A stretch of DNA of 64,000 nt from Enhydrobacter aerosaccus. Lineage in GTDB: Bacteria > Pseudomonadota > Alphaproteobacteria > Reyranellales > Reyranellaceae. The stretch lies in the NCBI GenBank assembly GCA_903832005.1, contig CAIKZO010000097.1, forward strand, positions 1-64,000, written 5' to 3'. The notes below the pieces were generated by a model. The model had not been told where the DNA came from and did not search any database. It was given only the letters and a program-made list of their open reading frames with translations. Numbering within the stretch: position 1 is the stretch's first letter; each line of letters begins with the position of its first letter. The translations under genes and the position numbers were made by a program. This document shows positions 18,425-27,866 of this stretch, one piece after another.

Positions 18425-19236
18425 TTTTCGCCACCTACAACATCCACTACGGCGTCGGCGCCGACGGCAAATACGACGTGCCGCGCATCGCCGACGCGAT
18501 CGCCGATGCCGACGTCATGTGCCTGCAGGAAGTGACGCGCGGCTTCCCGGATAACAATTATGCCGACCACACCGCCGAGATCGGCAAGCGGCTGAACCGC
18601 TACTACCGCTTCCACGGTCCGATGGAGGCCGATGCCTCGACGGTCGCGGCCGACGGCACGATCACCAGTCGGCGCCGCAGCTTCGGCAACGCCATCGTCT
18701 CGCGCTGGCCGATCCTGTGGTCGCGCGGCGTGATGCTGCCCAAGACACGCATGGCCGACCGCTTCGACCTGCAGCGCGGCTATATCGAGGCCGTGATCGC
18801 GGCCCCCTCAGGGCCGCTCCGGATCTACTGCACGCATCTCAGCCACGTCGGCGCCGAGCAGCGCCTGCCGCAGGTCGAGGCGCTGATGAAGGCGGTGCAG
18901 GTGGCGCCCGATATCGGCGCGACCTGGGATGGGACGGCGTCGGAGACTTTCATGTTCCAGGAGCCGTCGCTGCCGGTCCCTGTATCGGCGATTGTGGCGG
19001 GCGACTTCAACTTCACGCCGAAGCACACCGAGTATCCGCTGGCGACGGCGCAGCTCAAGGACGCCTGGCGCGCCGCCGGCAATTCAGAGGAAGAGGTCGA
19101 CAGCTTCCCGCGCGAGGGCCGCATCGACCATGTGTTCGTGACGCCCGACCTCGCCGCCAAAGTGAAGCGCGCCTGGATCGGCTACGGCATCGTGGCCTCG
19201 GACCACTGGCCGGTGTTCGTGGAGTTCGATCTCTAG
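18421..19236 (+). CDS. Endonuclease/exonuclease/phosphatase (EEP) family hydrolase
   Basis: 271 residues. EEP-fold motifs: TYNIHYG at the start, CLQEV (metal-binding Glu), RIYCTHLSH, VAGDFNFTP (Asp-Asn) and the C-terminal SDHWPV catalytic Asp-His. There is no signal peptide. Members cleave phosphodiesters in DNA, sphingomyelin, phosphoinositides or similar substrates. Translational coupling to DUF1275, and position after the ugp genes, makes a phosphodiester or phospholipid head-group substrate plausible, but that is context only. Confidence 0.85.
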   Translation: MIFATYNIHYGVGADGKYDVPRIADAIADADVMCLQEVTRGFPDNNYADHTAEIGKRLNRYYRFHGPMEADASTVAADGTITSRRRSFGNAIVSRWPILWSRGVMLPKTRMADRFDLQRGYIEAVIAAPSGPLRIYCTHLSHVGAEQRLPQVEALMKAVQVAPDIGATWDGTASETFMFQEPSLPVPVSAIVAGDFNFTPKHTEYPLATAQLKDAWRAAGNSEEEVDSFPREGRIDHVFVTPDLAAKVKRAWIGYGIVASDHWPVFVEFDL

Positions 19237-19347
19237 ATATTGCTATTATCGCATTGACATTAAATGCGATTAAAGCAATTATGCGTCGTGGACTTTCTCA
19301 CGCCGCAGCTACGAAAAGTGACCGTTATATCTTCGTTTATTAATCGA

Positions 19348-19360
19348 TTACCTTTGGTAA
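19348..19360. repeat. Small palindrome in a convergent junction
   Basis: TTACC-TTT-GGTAA inverted repeat inside a 130-bp AT-rich gap between two converging genes. There is no clear T-tract terminator. Similar GTTACC/GGTAAC palindromes occur at 62211-62226 and 62250-62267, also between converging genes. Confidence 0.45.
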
Positions 19361-19368
19361 CCGGTGCT

Positions 19369-21504
19369 CTACTTCGCGGTCAGCTGAGCGACGATGCTGG
19401 CTTCGGTCAGGACTTGCGGAAGGATCAACGGCTTGTCCGCGCCCGGCGCCCAGTAGAGGTAGAGCGGCACGCCGGCACGGCCCAGTTCCTTCAGCAGCGC
19501 GGTGATCTCGGGGTCGCGGTTGGTCCAGTCACCCTTCAGCTTCACGGTGCCGGTCTGCTCGAACGCTTTCTTCGCGCCCGTCGTCTCGAGGGCCACGCGC
19601 TCGTTGACCAGGCAGGTGATGCACCAGGCGGCGCTGAAGTCGACGAACACCGGCTTCTTGGCGGCGACCGCTTCCATCATCTTGGCGCGCGAGAAGCGCT
19701 CCCAGCCTTCGAAGTTGACGCCCGTCGAGGGACCGCCCGAGGCGGAGGCGGCGGTCGCGGGGCTGTCCTCGATCTTGATGACGGCGGCCAGCGCCAGCAG
19801 TACGGCGACGGCGGCGACGCCGCGACGGACCCATGTGCCGATCGAGGCGGGGCCGCCGATACGCAGCAGCCAGATGGCGAAGGCGATCAGGATCATGCCG
19901 CCCAGCGCGTAGAGCACGCCGTCGGCGCCGGTCTGCTGGGTCAGCACCCAGATCATCCAGACGGCGGAAGCGAACATCGGGAAGGCGAGGAACTGGCGCA
20001 GCCGATCCATCCAGGCGCCGGGCCGCGGCATCAGCCGCTGCAGCGCGGGCGTCATCGAGAGCGCCAAGTAAGGGAGCGCAAGACCGAGGCCCATGGCCAG
20101 CAACACGGCTACTGTCTGCGGCGCCGGCTGGCTGAGGGCAAAGCCCAATGCGGCGGCCATGAAGGGCGCGGTGCAGGGGGTGGCGACGACGACGGCCAGC
20201 ACGCCGGTGAAGAAGGCGCCGGTCGTGCCGCCCTTAGCCGCGAGGCCCTGTCCCACGCCGGTGAAGCCGCCCGCGATCTCGAACACGCCCGCGAGGTTGA
20301 GGCCGACCACGAAGAACAGATAGGCGACCAGCAGCGAGAAGATCGGCGACTGGAACTGGAAGCCCCAGCTCACCTCGCCGACGGACGCACGAATCGTCAG
20401 GATCGCCGCCGCCATCGCGCCGAACGAGACCAGCACGCCCAGGGTGTAAGCGATGCCGTCGCGCCGCATCTCGCTGCGCTCATGGCCGGCCAGCCGCGCG
20501 AAGGCCGCGGCCTTCATCGCCAGCACGGGGAAGACGCAGGGCATCAGGTTCAGGATCAGGCCGCCCACCAGGGCGAAGAACAGCGCCTCGACGAAGGACA
20601 GCGACTCCTCGTTGCTGGCCGACACCAGTGGCGTCGCGCTGGGCACGAAGGCGGGATCGAGCTTGGCGGCGATGTCGAAGGATTGGCGCTGCGCACTGTC
20701 GCCGGTCTTCTCGGTGAGGACGAGGGTGCCGTTCAACAGCGGCGGCGGACCGCCTTTGGCTTGCGCCTCGCCCTTCTTCAACGGAATGCGGATGCCGTCG
20801 GCGGTGACCACCGCGCTCTGCTTGGTCATGTTGGCGACGGGTGCCTCGACGGGGAAGAAATAGACGTCCGTGATCGTGCCCGCCTTCAGGCCCTTGGCGT
20901 CGATCACGAGTGTCGGATCGCCCGACTTGGCCATGCCGTAGCGCGCGGGCCACGGGCTCTCGGTCGGCACGTCGCGACGCGCCTTGTCGAACAGCGCGCG
21001 CGTGGCGGCATCGGCTGGCATCACCGCTGGGCCGACGGGCAGATCGAGCGCGAACTTGCCGTCCTCGGGAATGCAGACGTCGTTGCACACCAGCCAGTTG
21101 GCGGCGGCGGCGAGATGGAGGGTGCCGGTGGCCCCATCCGGCAGGGTGGCCGGCGGTGTCACCTTGACCAGCAGCAGGACGTCGTCGTGGTAGCCGTAGT
21201 TCACGATGCCCTGCACGTCGATCATCGTGGGCGTCGGCCAGACGATCGGATCGGCCTTGGCGCCGGCGGGCAGCGTCCACTCGATCTCAGTCGGCAGTCC
21301 GGAATCGCCCGGGTTCTTCCAGTAGGTGTGCCAGTGCGGCTTGATGGTCTGGCGCAACGCCACCCAGAAGGGCTCGCCCGCCTTGACCGTGGCGACCTCG
21401 GAAACCAGCTCGGCGCGGACATTGTCGGTCTTCACCAAGGCGGTCTGGGCGAACGCCGGCAGGGCGAGGAGAAGAGCGGCGAGGGCGAGGAAAATACGCT
21501 TCAT
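19369..21504 (-). CDS. DsbD/ScsB-family protein-disulfide reductase
   Basis: 711 residues: signal peptide (residues 1-20), N-terminal periplasmic domain with a Cys pair (VCNDVCIPED), a transmembrane domain of about eight helices with the electron-relay cysteines (LMPCVFPV and ATPCTAPF), and a C-terminal thioredoxin-like domain with WCITC. It moves electrons from cytoplasmic thioredoxin to periplasmic proteins. The large N-terminal domain is closer to ScsB/DipZ-like proteins than to E. coli DsbD. The ATG at 21504 is fixed by the signal peptide. No cytochrome c biogenesis gene is adjacent, so the periplasmic client is unclear. Confidence 0.88.
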   Translation of the reverse strand: MKRIFLALAALLLALPAFAQTALVKTDNVRAELVSEVATVKAGEPFWVALRQTIKPHWHTYWKNPGDSGLPTEIEWTLPAGAKADPIVWPTPTMIDVQGIVNYGYHDDVLLLVKVTPPATLPDGATGTLHLAAAANWLVCNDVCIPEDGKFALDLPVGPAVMPADAATRALFDKARRDVPTESPWPARYGMAKSGDPTLVIDAKGLKAGTITDVYFFPVEAPVANMTKQSAVVTADGIRIPLKKGEAQAKGGPPPLLNGTLVLTEKTGDSAQRQSFDIAAKLDPAFVPSATPLVSASNEESLSFVEALFFALVGGLILNLMPCVFPVLAMKAAAFARLAGHERSEMRRDGIAYTLGVLVSFGAMAAAILTIRASVGEVSWGFQFQSPIFSLLVAYLFFVVGLNLAGVFEIAGGFTGVGQGLAAKGGTTGAFFTGVLAVVVATPCTAPFMAAALGFALSQPAPQTVAVLLAMGLGLALPYLALSMTPALQRLMPRPGAWMDRLRQFLAFPMFASAVWMIWVLTQQTGADGVLYALGGMILIAFAIWLLRIGGPASIGTWVRRGVAAVAVLLALAAVIKIEDSPATAASASGGPSTGVNFEGWERFSRAKMMEAVAAKKPVFVDFSAAWCITCLVNERVALETTGAKKAFEQTGTVKLKGDWTNRDPEITALLKELGRAGVPLYLYWAPGADKPLILPQVLTEASIVAQLTAK

Positions 21505-21601
21505 GACTGTCCCGTAAATGACCCTCCCCCTACGCGCTGGCAAGGCAATCCGGATCACCGCACCGTGATAGGCTAAGCTCCTGCGATTCTTGAGGAATTC
21601 C

Positions 21602-22840
21602 ATGCCGCCACGCCTGTCTCCATCGCACTTGCTCGGCAATCTCGAGACCCTGGCCGCCATCGGCGCCATCGAGGGCGGCGGCTGCGCACGCCTCGCCCTG
21701 ACCGACGAGGACAAGGTCGGCCGCGATCTCGTGGTCGGTTGGATGAAAGAGCTCGGCCTCTCCGTCACCGTCGACGCGATCGGCAATGTGATTGGCCTGC
21801 GCGCCGGCCGGGAGACGGGCGCACCGATCATGACCGGCAGCCACATCGACACGGTGCGCACCGGCGGACGCTACGACGGAAACTACGGCGTGCTGGCCGG
21901 CCTCGAAGTGGTGCGTGCGCTGAACGAGGCGGGCATTGTCACGCGCCGGCCGATTGCGGTGGCGTTCTTCACCAACGAAGAAGGCGCGCGCTTCCAGCCC
22001 GACATGATGGGCAGCCTCGTCTATGCGGGGGGCATCGGCCTGAACGAAGCCTATGCCGCGACCGACAAGGACGGCGTCGCGGTCGGCGACGAACTGCGCC
22101 GCATCGGCTATCTCGGGCCGGTGACACCGGGCGCGCTCAAGCCGCGGGCGTTCGTCGAACTGCACATCGAGCAGGGCCCGATCCTCGACGAGGAGAAGGT
22201 GCAGATCGGCGTGGTCGAGAGCGTGCAGGGAATCTCGTGGACCGAGTACACGGTGACCGGCGTGTCCAATCATGCCGGCACGACGCCAATGCGGCTGCGG
22301 CGCGACGCGGGCTATCTGGCCTCCTCGGTCAATCTGTTTGCGCGCAAGCTCGCCTGGGACATGGGCGGCGACCAGGTGGCGACCGTGGGCGAGATGGCGT
22401 TCCGGCCGAACCTGATCAACGTCGTGCCCCACCGCGCCGTCTTCACCGTCGACCTGCGCAACACCGATGACGCCCAGCTCAAGGCCGCCGAGGTAGAGGT
22501 CGCCGCGCATATCGCCGAAGTCGCCACCTCAGAAAAGGTCGAGGTCGAAGCCAAGGTGTTGGCGCGCTTCGAGCCGGTGATCTTCGACAGCGGTCTCGTC
22601 GGCCGTGTCGAGCATCACGCCAAGGCGCTCGGCCGCAGCACGCGCCGCATGCCCTCGGGCGCCGGTCACGATGCGCAGATGATGCAGCGGCTTTGCCCGA
22701 CCGCGATGATCTTCGTGCCCTCGGTCGCCGGCCTTAGCCACAACGTGAAAGAACACACCGAAGCCGCCGACTTGATCGCCGGCGCCGAGGTGTTGCTGAA
22801 TTTGATGCTGGAACTTGCAGAGGCCCGCGGTCCCAGATGA
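21602..22840 (+). CDS. M20-family Zn hydrolase, L-carbamoylase/allantoate amidohydrolase-like
   Basis: 412 residues. Metal ligands of the hydantoinase/carbamoylase group are visible: GSHIDTV, GGRYDGNYG, TNEEGARF, ELHIEQGP and HNVKEHTE. The sequence matches N-carbamoyl-L-amino-acid hydrolases and ureidoglycolate/beta-ureidopropionase relatives, which remove a carbamoyl group to release an amino acid, CO2 and ammonia. GAGG 7 bp upstream supports the ATG at 21602. No hydantoinase is nearby, but a D-carbamoylase lies 4 kb downstream. Substrate uncertain. Confidence 0.85.
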   Translation: MPPRLSPSHLLGNLETLAAIGAIEGGGCARLALTDEDKVGRDLVVGWMKELGLSVTVDAIGNVIGLRAGRETGAPIMTGSHIDTVRTGGRYDGNYGVLAGLEVVRALNEAGIVTRRPIAVAFFTNEEGARFQPDMMGSLVYAGGIGLNEAYAATDKDGVAVGDELRRIGYLGPVTPGALKPRAFVELHIEQGPILDEEKVQIGVVESVQGISWTEYTVTGVSNHAGTTPMRLRRDAGYLASSVNLFARKLAWDMGGDQVATVGEMAFRPNLINVVPHRAVFTVDLRNTDDAQLKAAEVEVAAHIAEVATSEKVEVEAKVLARFEPVIFDSGLVGRVEHHAKALGRSTRRMPSGAGHDAQMMQRLCPTAMIFVPSVAGLSHNVKEHTEAADLIAGAEVLLNLMLELAEARGPR

Positions 22841-22842
22841 GC

Positions 22843-24972
22843 CTACAGCCGCAGCAGCCAGGCTTCGACTTCGCCCTTGCCCTTGACCTCGATGAAGCCG
22901 CGCGGCTCGAAGACGAATTCGTCCTTCAGTCTCTCGTAGACCGGGCGGGTGACCTGGATGCCGTCGGGCACGCCGCCCGATTCCATGCGGCTGGCGAGGT
23001 TCACCGTGTCGCCCCACAGGTCGTAGATGTACTTGCTGCGGCCGATCACGCCCGCGACCACGGGGCCGCTGTTGATGCCGACGCGCAGCTTCATGACGAC
23101 GTGGTTCTCGAGCGCGTGCTCGCGCGTGATGTGGACCATGCGGATGGCCATGCGCACCATGCGCTCAGCGTGGTTCTCGACCGGCTCGGGCAGGCCGCAG
23201 ACGGCCATGTAGGCGTCGCCCACGGTCTTGATCTTCTCAATGCCGATCTCGCTGGCGGCCATGTCGAAGCGCGTGAACAGGCCGTTCAGCAAGGTCACCA
23301 CCGCCTGCGGCGGCATGTCGGAGGTGAGCGCGGTGAAGCCTACCAGGTCGGCGAAGGCCACCGTCACCTCGGCGAAGCCGTCGGCGATGCGCTGCTCGCC
23401 ACCGCGCAGCCGGTTGGCGATCGGCGCCGGCAGGACGTTGAGCAGCAGCTCCTCGTTCTCGCGGTTCTTGGTCTCGATCAGCGTGTTCTTGTCGCGCAGC
23501 TCGTCGATCATGCCGTTGAAGGCGGTCACGAGCTGGCCGATCTCGTCGTGCGTGCGCACCGGTACGTGCGCGGCGTAGTCGCCGGCCGCGAAGCGTCGCA
23601 CGCCGGCGGTCAGCTCACGCAATGGGCCGAGCATCGAGCGCGACAGCCAGGCGCCGATCGCGATCACCACCACCAGCGCCACCGCGCCCACGATCGCGAG
23701 GTCGCGCTGCAGGCGATAGATCGGCGCGAAGGCTTCCGTCGTCTCGATCTTGGCCACGATGCCCCAGGTGACGCCGGAGATCGCCAACGGTCCCCACGAG
23801 GCAAGAGTCGGCCTGCCGTAGTTGCCGGTGACCTGGCCGATGCCGTCGATGCCGGCCAGGGCGGCGCGCGTGGCCTGGGAGTCGATCTGCTGGTGCAGGA
23901 CCGGCGAGCCGTAGCGGCGGATCGCGTCGATCTCGGCCGCCGGCGCGCCGCTTGCCTGCAGCTCGGCGAAGTAGGCGTCGCGGTTCTCGTAGAACAGGCG
24001 CGGCCCCGAGCGGACGAAGGCGTTCGGGCCGACCAGATAGGCCTCGCCGGTGGCGCCGAAGCCTTCCTGCCGCCAGCGCCGGTCACCGGTCACCACGCGG
24101 TCGATCTCGGCGATCGACAGCTGGGCGATCAGCACACCGATCACCGTGCCGCGGTCGATCACCGGCGCCGCCATGAAAGCGATCGGTTGGCCGTCCGACG
24201 GCATGTAAGGCGCGAAGTCCTCCAGGCAGGTCGTCGAGGGATCGGGGGTGGAGGCGCAGCGCGCGACGGCGGCAGCGAGGTTGGACTGGCGATAGGGGCC
24301 GCTGCGCAGCGAGGTGCCGAGGTCGACTTCCTTGATCATGCCGTAGGTGATGCGGCCAGAGGCGCTGTCGGCCAGCATCATGTCGAAGAAGCCGATCGTG
24401 GACGCGGCATTGCGCAGCAGCGGCTGGTAGAGGGCGTGGAGCGCGCTGTAGGCACTGCCGTCGCCGGGATCGTCCATCAGCTTGCGTTGCGCCGCCGGCT
24501 GCGGATTGGCCGCGATATATTGGTATTGCAGGTAGGTCGCGGCATTGCCGCTCGGCATGTAGTCGGCCTTGGTGATCTCCTTGCCGAGCAGCCGCTCCAC
24601 GTTGGGCAGGTAGTTGACGCGGTACCATTCCTCGACGGCGCGGCGCATCTCGTCCGGCAGAGGCTTCTGCTCCAGCTCGCCGAACGTCGTGTGGAAGCCA
24701 CGCGTCGCGTCGATCACCATCTTCGACGAAGCGAGCAGGCGCAGGTCGTTGCGGATGCTGCGGAAGTAGGTCTCGACCTGTCGCGCCTTGGCCTGTCGCG
24801 CCGCGGTCAGCTGGTTGTAGATCGTCGCTTCCAGCGCGTCGCGCGCGCGGACGTAGCCCAGCCCGCCGGTCACCAGCACCGCGATCGCGCCCAGTAGGAT
24901 CAGGATGGCGAAAAGCTTGGCGGCGAGACCCCAGCGGATCGGGGTCTGAACGGGACGTTCGGCAACGGACAT
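22843..24972 (-). CDS. Membrane-bound class III adenylate cyclase with extracytoplasmic sensor
   Basis: 709 residues: N-terminal transmembrane helix (about 18-40), a large periplasmic sensor region of about 370 residues (double-Cache-like), a second helix, a HAMP linker (RSMLGPLRELTAGVRRFAAGDY) and a C-terminal cyclase domain. Metal-binding Asp residues lie in FADLVGFT and VGDAYMAV. The adenine-binding Lys (KIKTVGD) and Asp (YDLWGDTVN) favour ATP over GTP. It would sense an external ligand and make cAMP. ATG at 24972 chosen because the basic N terminus and helix follow. Divergent from the uronate-dehydrogenase-like gene with 44 bp between starts. Confidence 0.88.
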   Translation of the reverse strand: MSVAERPVQTPIRWGLAAKLFAILILLGAIAVLVTGGLGYVRARDALEATIYNQLTAARQAKARQVETYFRSIRNDLRLLASSKMVIDATRGFHTTFGELEQKPLPDEMRRAVEEWYRVNYLPNVERLLGKEITKADYMPSGNAATYLQYQYIAANPQPAAQRKLMDDPGDGSAYSALHALYQPLLRNAASTIGFFDMMLADSASGRITYGMIKEVDLGTSLRSGPYRQSNLAAAVARCASTPDPSTTCLEDFAPYMPSDGQPIAFMAAPVIDRGTVIGVLIAQLSIAEIDRVVTGDRRWRQEGFGATGEAYLVGPNAFVRSGPRLFYENRDAYFAELQASGAPAAEIDAIRRYGSPVLHQQIDSQATRAALAGIDGIGQVTGNYGRPTLASWGPLAISGVTWGIVAKIETTEAFAPIYRLQRDLAIVGAVALVVVIAIGAWLSRSMLGPLRELTAGVRRFAAGDYAAHVPVRTHDEIGQLVTAFNGMIDELRDKNTLIETKNRENEELLLNVLPAPIANRLRGGEQRIADGFAEVTVAFADLVGFTALTSDMPPQAVVTLLNGLFTRFDMAASEIGIEKIKTVGDAYMAVCGLPEPVENHAERMVRMAIRMVHITREHALENHVVMKLRVGINSGPVVAGVIGRSKYIYDLWGDTVNLASRMESGGVPDGIQVTRPVYERLKDEFVFEPRGFIEVKGKGEVEAWLLRL

Positions 24973-25016
24973 TCGAGGACTATATACTGGCCGCAACCCA
25001 ACTGGAGGAAACAATC

Positions 25017-25850
25017 ATGACCGACGCCCTCGATCCTTCCCGCCGCATCGTCTTTACCGGCGCCGCCGGCGGCATCGGCACCATGACCCGGCCGCTGCTG
25101 GCCAAGCTTTATCCCGGCCTGGTGCTGAGCGATCGGGTGAAGCCCGCCAATCTGCTGCCGTCGGAGAAATTCGTTGCCGCCGACCTCACCAAGCCGGCCG
25201 AGGTCGCCGCACTGGTGAAGGGTGCGCATAGCGTCATCCATCTCGGCGGCCATTCGGTCGAGGGCACGTGGGACCAGATCCTGAATGCCAACATCATCGG
25301 CTGCTACAACCTCTTCGAAGCGGCGCGCGAGGCCGGCGTGAAGCGCGTGATCTTCGCCTCGTCCAACCATGCGATCGGCTTCTATCCGCGCCGCAAGAAG
25401 ATCGGCACCGACGTCACGGTGCGGCCGGACAGTCGCTACGGCGTCAGCAAGGCGTTCGGCGAAGCGCTGGGCTCGCTCTATTCGGACAAGCACGGCATCG
25501 GCGTCACCTGCTTGCGCATCGGCAACGTCGGCCCCACGCCGCTCGACGTCCGGCGCCTGTCGATCTGGGTCAGCCCGCAGGACCTGGTGCAGCTCTTCCA
25601 GATCGGGCTCGAGCATCCCGACATCCGCTTCGAGATCTTCTATGGCGCGTCCGACAACGAGGCGAGCTGGTGGGACAATTCCCGCGCCGTGCGGTTGGGC
25701 TATCGGCCCAAGGACAAGGCCGAGCAGCACCGCGCCCACGCCGAAGCCGAGCAGAAGAAGTTGCCGGCCGATCCGATCGGCGATCTCTTCCAGGGCGGCA
25801 CCTTCGCCTCGGCCGAGTTCACCAACGACGTGAAGCGTGCGGGGCCGTGA
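25017..25850 (+). CDS. NAD-dependent epimerase/dehydratase family, uronate-dehydrogenase-like
   Basis: 277 residues, extended SDR fold. Cofactor motif GAAGGIG (15-21); ASSNHAIGFYPR near residue 115 is characteristic of uronate dehydrogenases; catalytic Tyr141 and Lys145 (YGVSKAFGE). Uronate dehydrogenase oxidises galacturonate or glucuronate to the aldarolactone. No other uronate pathway gene is in view, so the role is tentative. GGAGG 9 bp upstream supports the ATG. Confidence 0.8.
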   Translation: MTDALDPSRRIVFTGAAGGIGTMTRPLLAKLYPGLVLSDRVKPANLLPSEKFVAADLTKPAEVAALVKGAHSVIHLGGHSVEGTWDQILNANIIGCYNLFEAAREAGVKRVIFASSNHAIGFYPRRKKIGTDVTVRPDSRYGVSKAFGEALGSLYSDKHGIGVTCLRIGNVGPTPLDVRRLSIWVSPQDLVQLFQIGLEHPDIRFEIFYGASDNEASWWDNSRAVRLGYRPKDKAEQHRAHAEAEQKKLPADPIGDLFQGGTFASAEFTNDVKRAGP

Positions 25851-25854
25851 TGTT

Positions 25855-26877
25855 CTAGACCGCCTTCAGGGCGATCAGGCTTTCGGCGCAGTCGAGGACG
25901 GCGGTCGTGGCGGGGCGCGGCGTCCAGCCGAGCATCGTCTGCGCCTTCGTCGCGTTGAAGGCGTGGCGGTGGCCCAAGGTCGGCGTCACCAGTTTCAGGT
26001 CGCGGTCGAAGATCGACATCAGCCGCAAGACGAAGTCGGGCAGGCCGCGCTTCGGCGCTTTGGCGGCGCGGGCGCCGAGAGTCTCGCGCAAGGTCCGCGC
26101 GATGTCGGCCATCCACATATAGTCGCCGGCGGCGATGAAGCGCTGGCCGGCGGCGGCGGGCGAGGTCATGGCGCGGATGTGGAGGTCGGCCACGTCGCGC
26201 ACGTCGACGACGCTGAAGCCGATGCGCGGCGTGCCGGGCATCTTGCCGTTCAGCTGCCGCTGCACGATCTGTACCGAGCCCAGCCCCTCTGCCGACAGGA
26301 CTGGGCCGAGGACGGCGCTGGGCAGGACCGTCGCCAGCGTGGTCGCGCTCTTCTGCTCGGCCATGAAGGCCCAGGCTGCCTGCTCGGCCATGGTCTTGGA
26401 AACGCGGTAGGCATTCAGATTTTTGTCGGCGAGGTCGGTCCACAGCGTCTCGTCGGTCAGGCTGTCGCCGCTGTCGAGGATCGGGCTGGCGGCTGCGACC
26501 GACGAAGTCAGCACCACCCTCTTCACGCCGGCCTTGGTGGCCGCCCGCAACAGGCGCAGCGCACCGTCGCGGGCCGGGGCAACCAGCGCATTGCGGTCGC
26601 GCGGCTCCTGGCCGGTCCCGAGCGGCGAGGCGACGTGGAGCACGTAATCGCAGCCCGCCACGGCCTCGTCCCAGCCGGTGTCGCTCGTGAGGTCGGCCGC
26701 GAAGAAGCTCAGGTTTTGGTGCGTGTCGACCTGGGGGGCGAGCGTGGCGCGCACCGCGGCTTCGCGGGCAAGCGACCGGACCGTCGTCCGCACGACATAG
26801 CCGCGCTTCACCAGCTCGACGATGCACCAGCCGGCGATGAAGCCGCTTCCGCCGGTGACCAGGACTGTCTCGGCCAT
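25855..26877 (-). CDS. Extended SDR, NADPH-dependent aldehyde/dihydroflavonol reductase-like
   Basis: 340 residues. GGSGFIAG cofactor loop (9-16) and Arg residues after the second strand (TTVRSL) suggest NADP(H). Catalytic Ser (LTSSVAA), Tyr157 and Lys161 (YRVSKTMAE) are present. Overall like the DFR/methylglyoxal-aldehyde reductase group. It converges on the uronate-dehydrogenase-like gene with a 4-bp gap, and diverges from the carbamoylase gene. Substrate not predictable. Confidence 0.83.
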   Translation of the reverse strand: MAETVLVTGGSGFIAGWCIVELVKRGYVVRTTVRSLAREAAVRATLAPQVDTHQNLSFFAADLTSDTGWDEAVAGCDYVLHVASPLGTGQEPRDRNALVAPARDGALRLLRAATKAGVKRVVLTSSVAAASPILDSGDSLTDETLWTDLADKNLNAYRVSKTMAEQAAWAFMAEQKSATTLATVLPSAVLGPVLSAEGLGSVQIVQRQLNGKMPGTPRIGFSVVDVRDVADLHIRAMTSPAAAGQRFIAAGDYMWMADIARTLRETLGARAAKAPKRGLPDFVLRLMSIFDRDLKLVTPTLGHRHAFNATKAQTMLGWTPRPATTAVLDCAESLIALKAV

Positions 26878-26930
26878 CTTGCCTCCCCTTCTGCGATCCG
26901 TGAGATATATACTGCAGGGAAGAGGTGACG

Positions 26931-27866
26931 ATGAGCCGGATTTTGACAGTCGGGGCCGCGCAAATGGGCCCCATCCAGCGCAGCCATACGCGGCGCGACG
27001 TCGTGGAGCGCATGATTGCCCTCCTGCGCGAGGGCAAGCGCATGGGCTGCGATGTCGTGATCTTTCCCGAGCTCACGCTCACGACCTTCTTCCCGCGCTG
27101 GTTCATGCCAGACCAGGCCGAGGTCGATTCCTTTTTCGAGCAGGAGATGCCGTCGAACGAGACGGCGCCGCTGTTCACCGAGGCCAAGCGTCTCGGCATG
27201 GGCTTCAGCTTCGGCTATGCCGAGCTCACCAAGGAAGAGGGCCGGGTCCGCCGCTTCAACACCTCGATCATCGTCGAGAAGGACGGCTCGATCGTCTCCA
27301 AGTATCGCAAGATCCATCTGCCGGGCCACAGCGAGCACGAGCCGGAGCGGCCGTTCCAGCATCTCGAGAAGCGCTATTTCGAGATCGGCAATCTCGGCTT
27401 CCCGGTGGTGAAGGCGTTTGGCGGCAACATGGGCATGTGCATCTGCAACGACCGGCGCTGGCCCGAGACCTATCGCGTGATGGGGCTGCAGAACGTCGAG
27501 ATGGTGATGTTGGGCTACAACACGCCGCTGCACAACGCGCCGTCGCCCGATCACGACGAGCATTCGTGGTTCCACAACCAACTCTCGATGCAGGCCGGCG
27601 CCTACCAGAACGGCACCTGGGTGATCGGTGTTGCCAAGGGCGGCACGGAAGAGGGCGTGCCGTCGCTCGCCGACTCGATGATCGTGGCGCCGTCCGGCAA
27701 GGTCGTGGCGCGCGCCGCCGGCAGCGACGACGAGCTGATCGTGCACCGCTGCGATCTCGATGCGGGCAATAGCTACAAGACCACCACCTTCAACTTCGCG
27801 CTTCATCGCCAGCCGGATCAGTACCGGCGCATTGTCGATCAGAAGGGCGCGGTAGACCCCGCGTGA
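26931..27866 (+). CDS. N-carbamoyl-D-amino acid amidohydrolase (nitrilase superfamily)
   Basis: 311 residues. The catalytic triad is intact at Glu47 (FPELTL), Lys127 (KYRKIHLPG) and Cys172 (GMCICNDRRWPE), the same numbering I recall for the Agrobacterium D-carbamoylase; the sequence around the Cys is also typical of that enzyme. It hydrolyses N-carbamoyl-D-amino acids to D-amino acids, CO2 and ammonia. The ATG at 26931 has AGAGG upstream. Overlaps the PiT transporter start by 4 bp (GTGA). No D-hydantoinase is in the window. Confidence 0.9.
   Translation: MSRILTVGAAQMGPIQRSHTRRDVVERMIALLREGKRMGCDVVIFPELTLTTFFPRWFMPDQAEVDSFFEQEMPSNETAPLFTEAKRLGMGFSFGYAELTKEEGRVRRFNTSIIVEKDGSIVSKYRKIHLPGHSEHEPERPFQHLEKRYFEIGNLGFPVVKAFGGNMGMCICNDRRWPETYRVMGLQNVEMVMLGYNTPLHNAPSPDHDEHSWFHNQLSMQAGAYQNGTWVIGVAKGGTEEGVPSLADSMIVAPSGKVVARAAGSDDELIVHRCDLDAGNSYKTTTFNFALHRQPDQYRRIVDQKGAVDPA

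Noticed and set aside
19237-19368. Small gene or sRNA in the AT-rich convergent gap
   Set aside because: No start codon with ribosome site and no strong promoter or terminator; most likely only the 3' ends of the two genes.
19264-21576. Plus-strand open frame of about 770 codons
   Set aside because: Complement of the DsbD-like gene, low-complexity Gly/Arg/Gln translation, no recognisable domain.
22837-24897. Plus-strand open frame of about 690 codons
   Set aside because: Complement of the adenylate cyclase gene, which has intact cyclase, HAMP and membrane features.
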